A stretch of 64,000 nt of DNA, taken from contig VZSF01006717.1 in NCBI GenBank assembly GCA_013398295.1, positions 1,116,001 through 1,180,000 on the forward strand, given 5' to 3'. The position numbers and the translations under genes were made by a program. The notes below the pieces were generated by a model. The model saw only the letters and a program-made list of their open reading frames with translations, was not told the origin of the DNA and searched no databases. Positions 62,401-64,000 of this stretch are shown piece after piece. Position 1 is the stretch's first letter. Each line of letters opens with the position of its first letter. This DNA is from Chionis minor (lineage: Eukaryota; Chordata; Aves; Charadriiformes; Chionididae).

Positions 62401-64000
62401 ACGCGCCCCCCGGACCAGTACAGGTTTGTTTCCAATGGTACATTTTTTGTGCTTTCCAGAAGGGGTCAGTGCAGGTCAGTGTTCATTTTGCATCCAACAG
62501 CCTGCCTCCCTTCCCCCTTCTTGAAAAATTAGGAAACCTTCTGAATCTGGTGACGAGTAAGTTGCAAAATGTCTAGAATTTTTATTATAGCTTGTAATTT
62601 GATGTTGGGTGATCAAAAGCAAAAGAAATGTGCTGAAGTCTGACAGTTGATTGTCTAAGATTTTAAATGAGGAAATTTAGTGAGCTCTTCAAAATGACTT
62701 GTTGGCTGTATACGTATATTAAATGCTATTAGATTTGGCGAACTGCTCAGTTGTAAGGAGAAAGACACAGATTCACAGGTTTACCCTGTTGGGTATTCCA
62801 TACTTAGAAAGTGCACATTACAATATTTTTAGAGTAACATAAAAAAAATCTGGATAATTCAAATGAAAATGCTGATTGTAGAAAACAAAAGTGACAAAAA
62901 CCCTCTTAAGTCTGAATAAGGGAAGAGAATGACAAACATATTGCCCCAAAAATGCAGTTCATCCTACTCAACCACTGTGATACAGAAACCTTTCTGAACA
63001 TTGTGAGGTGTCACCAGACTGTGAGGGTGCAGAGGCTCCTGCAGGGTTCATCTCACGTGTGTGAGTCGGGTGTCCTGGGCGAGAGCAGCCGCACGCTTGT
63101 CAGCAGGAAAAGCCTGCCTATTCCACACAACAGCAGCTTACCCCAAGTGCCTGCATCCGTGAAGAAGTGACAACCAGCTTCTGAAACAGCCTTTAGAGGG
63201 TGGAGGAGAATTATACTGGGCCAGAAATTAATAATTCAAAGTGTGGAGGGGGATGAAAAGGTGGCTGGAGATGGTGAGAAGGAAATGCTGCACATGGAAG
63301 GAAATGCAGGGAGAGATGGCACTCTGGTAGGAGAATGACCGACTCACTTGAAAATAACTTGTTTATATTTTTAAGGTTTTCTTATTTTCCCAGTAGATAC
63401 GGTTATTTTTCAAAGTAAAATAACCAAGTAATAATTTCATTACGTTTCCTTCCAAGATTTCAAGCTAAGTGTAAACAAGAAAAATCCAGTGGGAAAATTA
63501 ATCCAACTTCCTTTTTCAAGAGCACTTCAGTTCTGTTCCTTCCCCTGCCCCTCTCCTTATATATTTTCACAGCTACTGTTCTTATACCTGGTATCCGTGG
63601 CATTGCTGACAACAGCTGAAATACCTCAGTGGTGGCATTTGCTAAAGGGCAAAGCCTTTAGGATCACTGAAAGTCACTTCTGATACAGAAATGCTAAGTT
63701 CTGTGATTTTCAGAACTTAATGACTTTTGACATTTTGGGAATGTTCCATATGGGCAAGTCAAAATGATGGAAAACAACTGAACCACTTGTGCTGAGATTT
63801 GATCTCTGGCAATTAATATTTGGGCTGCATGGGAGAATCATAAGGAACAAAAACTCTGTAACAACACCATGGCAATCAGACCGGCGAACTTCCAAAGCTT
63901 TAATTTTTCCAGACGTTAAGTACTTTTTTTTTCCCATCCCAGGTGAAGGAGGGAATTCAGAAAACCAGACAATGAAAACCACTGAATTTGTGAGGGATGG
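59426..64000. other. Region upstream of MRPS18A
   Basis: No VEGFA or other recognisable exon is present, although VEGFA would be the next gene by human synteny. A T-rich stretch lies at 59470-59540 and a possible old CR1 at 62356. One short exon-like open stretch (61673-61785) is discussed in findings. Confidence 0.6.
62356..62530 (-). mobile_element. Possible ancient CR1 fragment, reverse orientation
   Basis: TCATAGAAATCGAGATGG, then GGTCACGTAGTTCCC and GACCAGTACAGG, resemble the reverse complement of an old CR1 3' end, which normally opens with a reversed octamer tail followed by a ...GGTCATCTAGTCC... segment. It is strongly diverged and the far boundary is uncertain. Confidence 0.45.

Overview
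The window looks like bird nuclear DNA. It has two intron-rich vertebrate genes, a low repeat load made up mostly of CR1 LINE 3' ends (the usual avian interspersed repeat), a few faint relics of old amniote SINEs, and two promoter CpG islands. No CDS is continuous: both genes had to be assembled from exons, and every splice site was checked for GT/AG and reading phase.

The layout is as follows. Positions 1-14.1 kb are intergenic DNA with no recognised gene. RSPH9 (radial spoke head protein 9) runs on the + strand from its start codon at 14546 to its stop at 34760. It has five coding exons, 275 residues and a 17.9 kb last intron. Its CpG-island promoter holds a perfect RFX X-box just before the start codon, as expected for a motile-cilium gene. 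MRPS18A (mitochondrial ribosomal protein S18A, mL66) runs on the - strand from the start codon at 59299 to the stop at 36709. It has six coding exons and 190 residues. The two genes converge tail to tail with less than 2 kb between stop codons. This is the same arrangement I recall for human 6p21.1, where VEGFA lies beyond MRPS18A. Positions 59.4-64 kb are upstream of MRPS18A and hold no recognised gene.

The two genes do unrelated jobs (axonemal radial spoke, mitochondrial translation). They are joined only by conserved synteny and possibly by transcript-end overlap.

The clearest anomaly is at 57850-59342. About 0.75 kb carrying MRPS18A exons 1 and 2 and most of the promoter CpG island appears twice in tandem, with the copies separated by single N characters. 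The join positions indicate un-merged overlapping contigs rather than a biological duplication. I found no novel biological system. The best leads are the clustered X-boxes, the 32-nt MRPS18A micro-exon, the absence of MAD2L1BP where human synteny would place it, and a few exon-like open stretches that I could not identify and that chance could explain.
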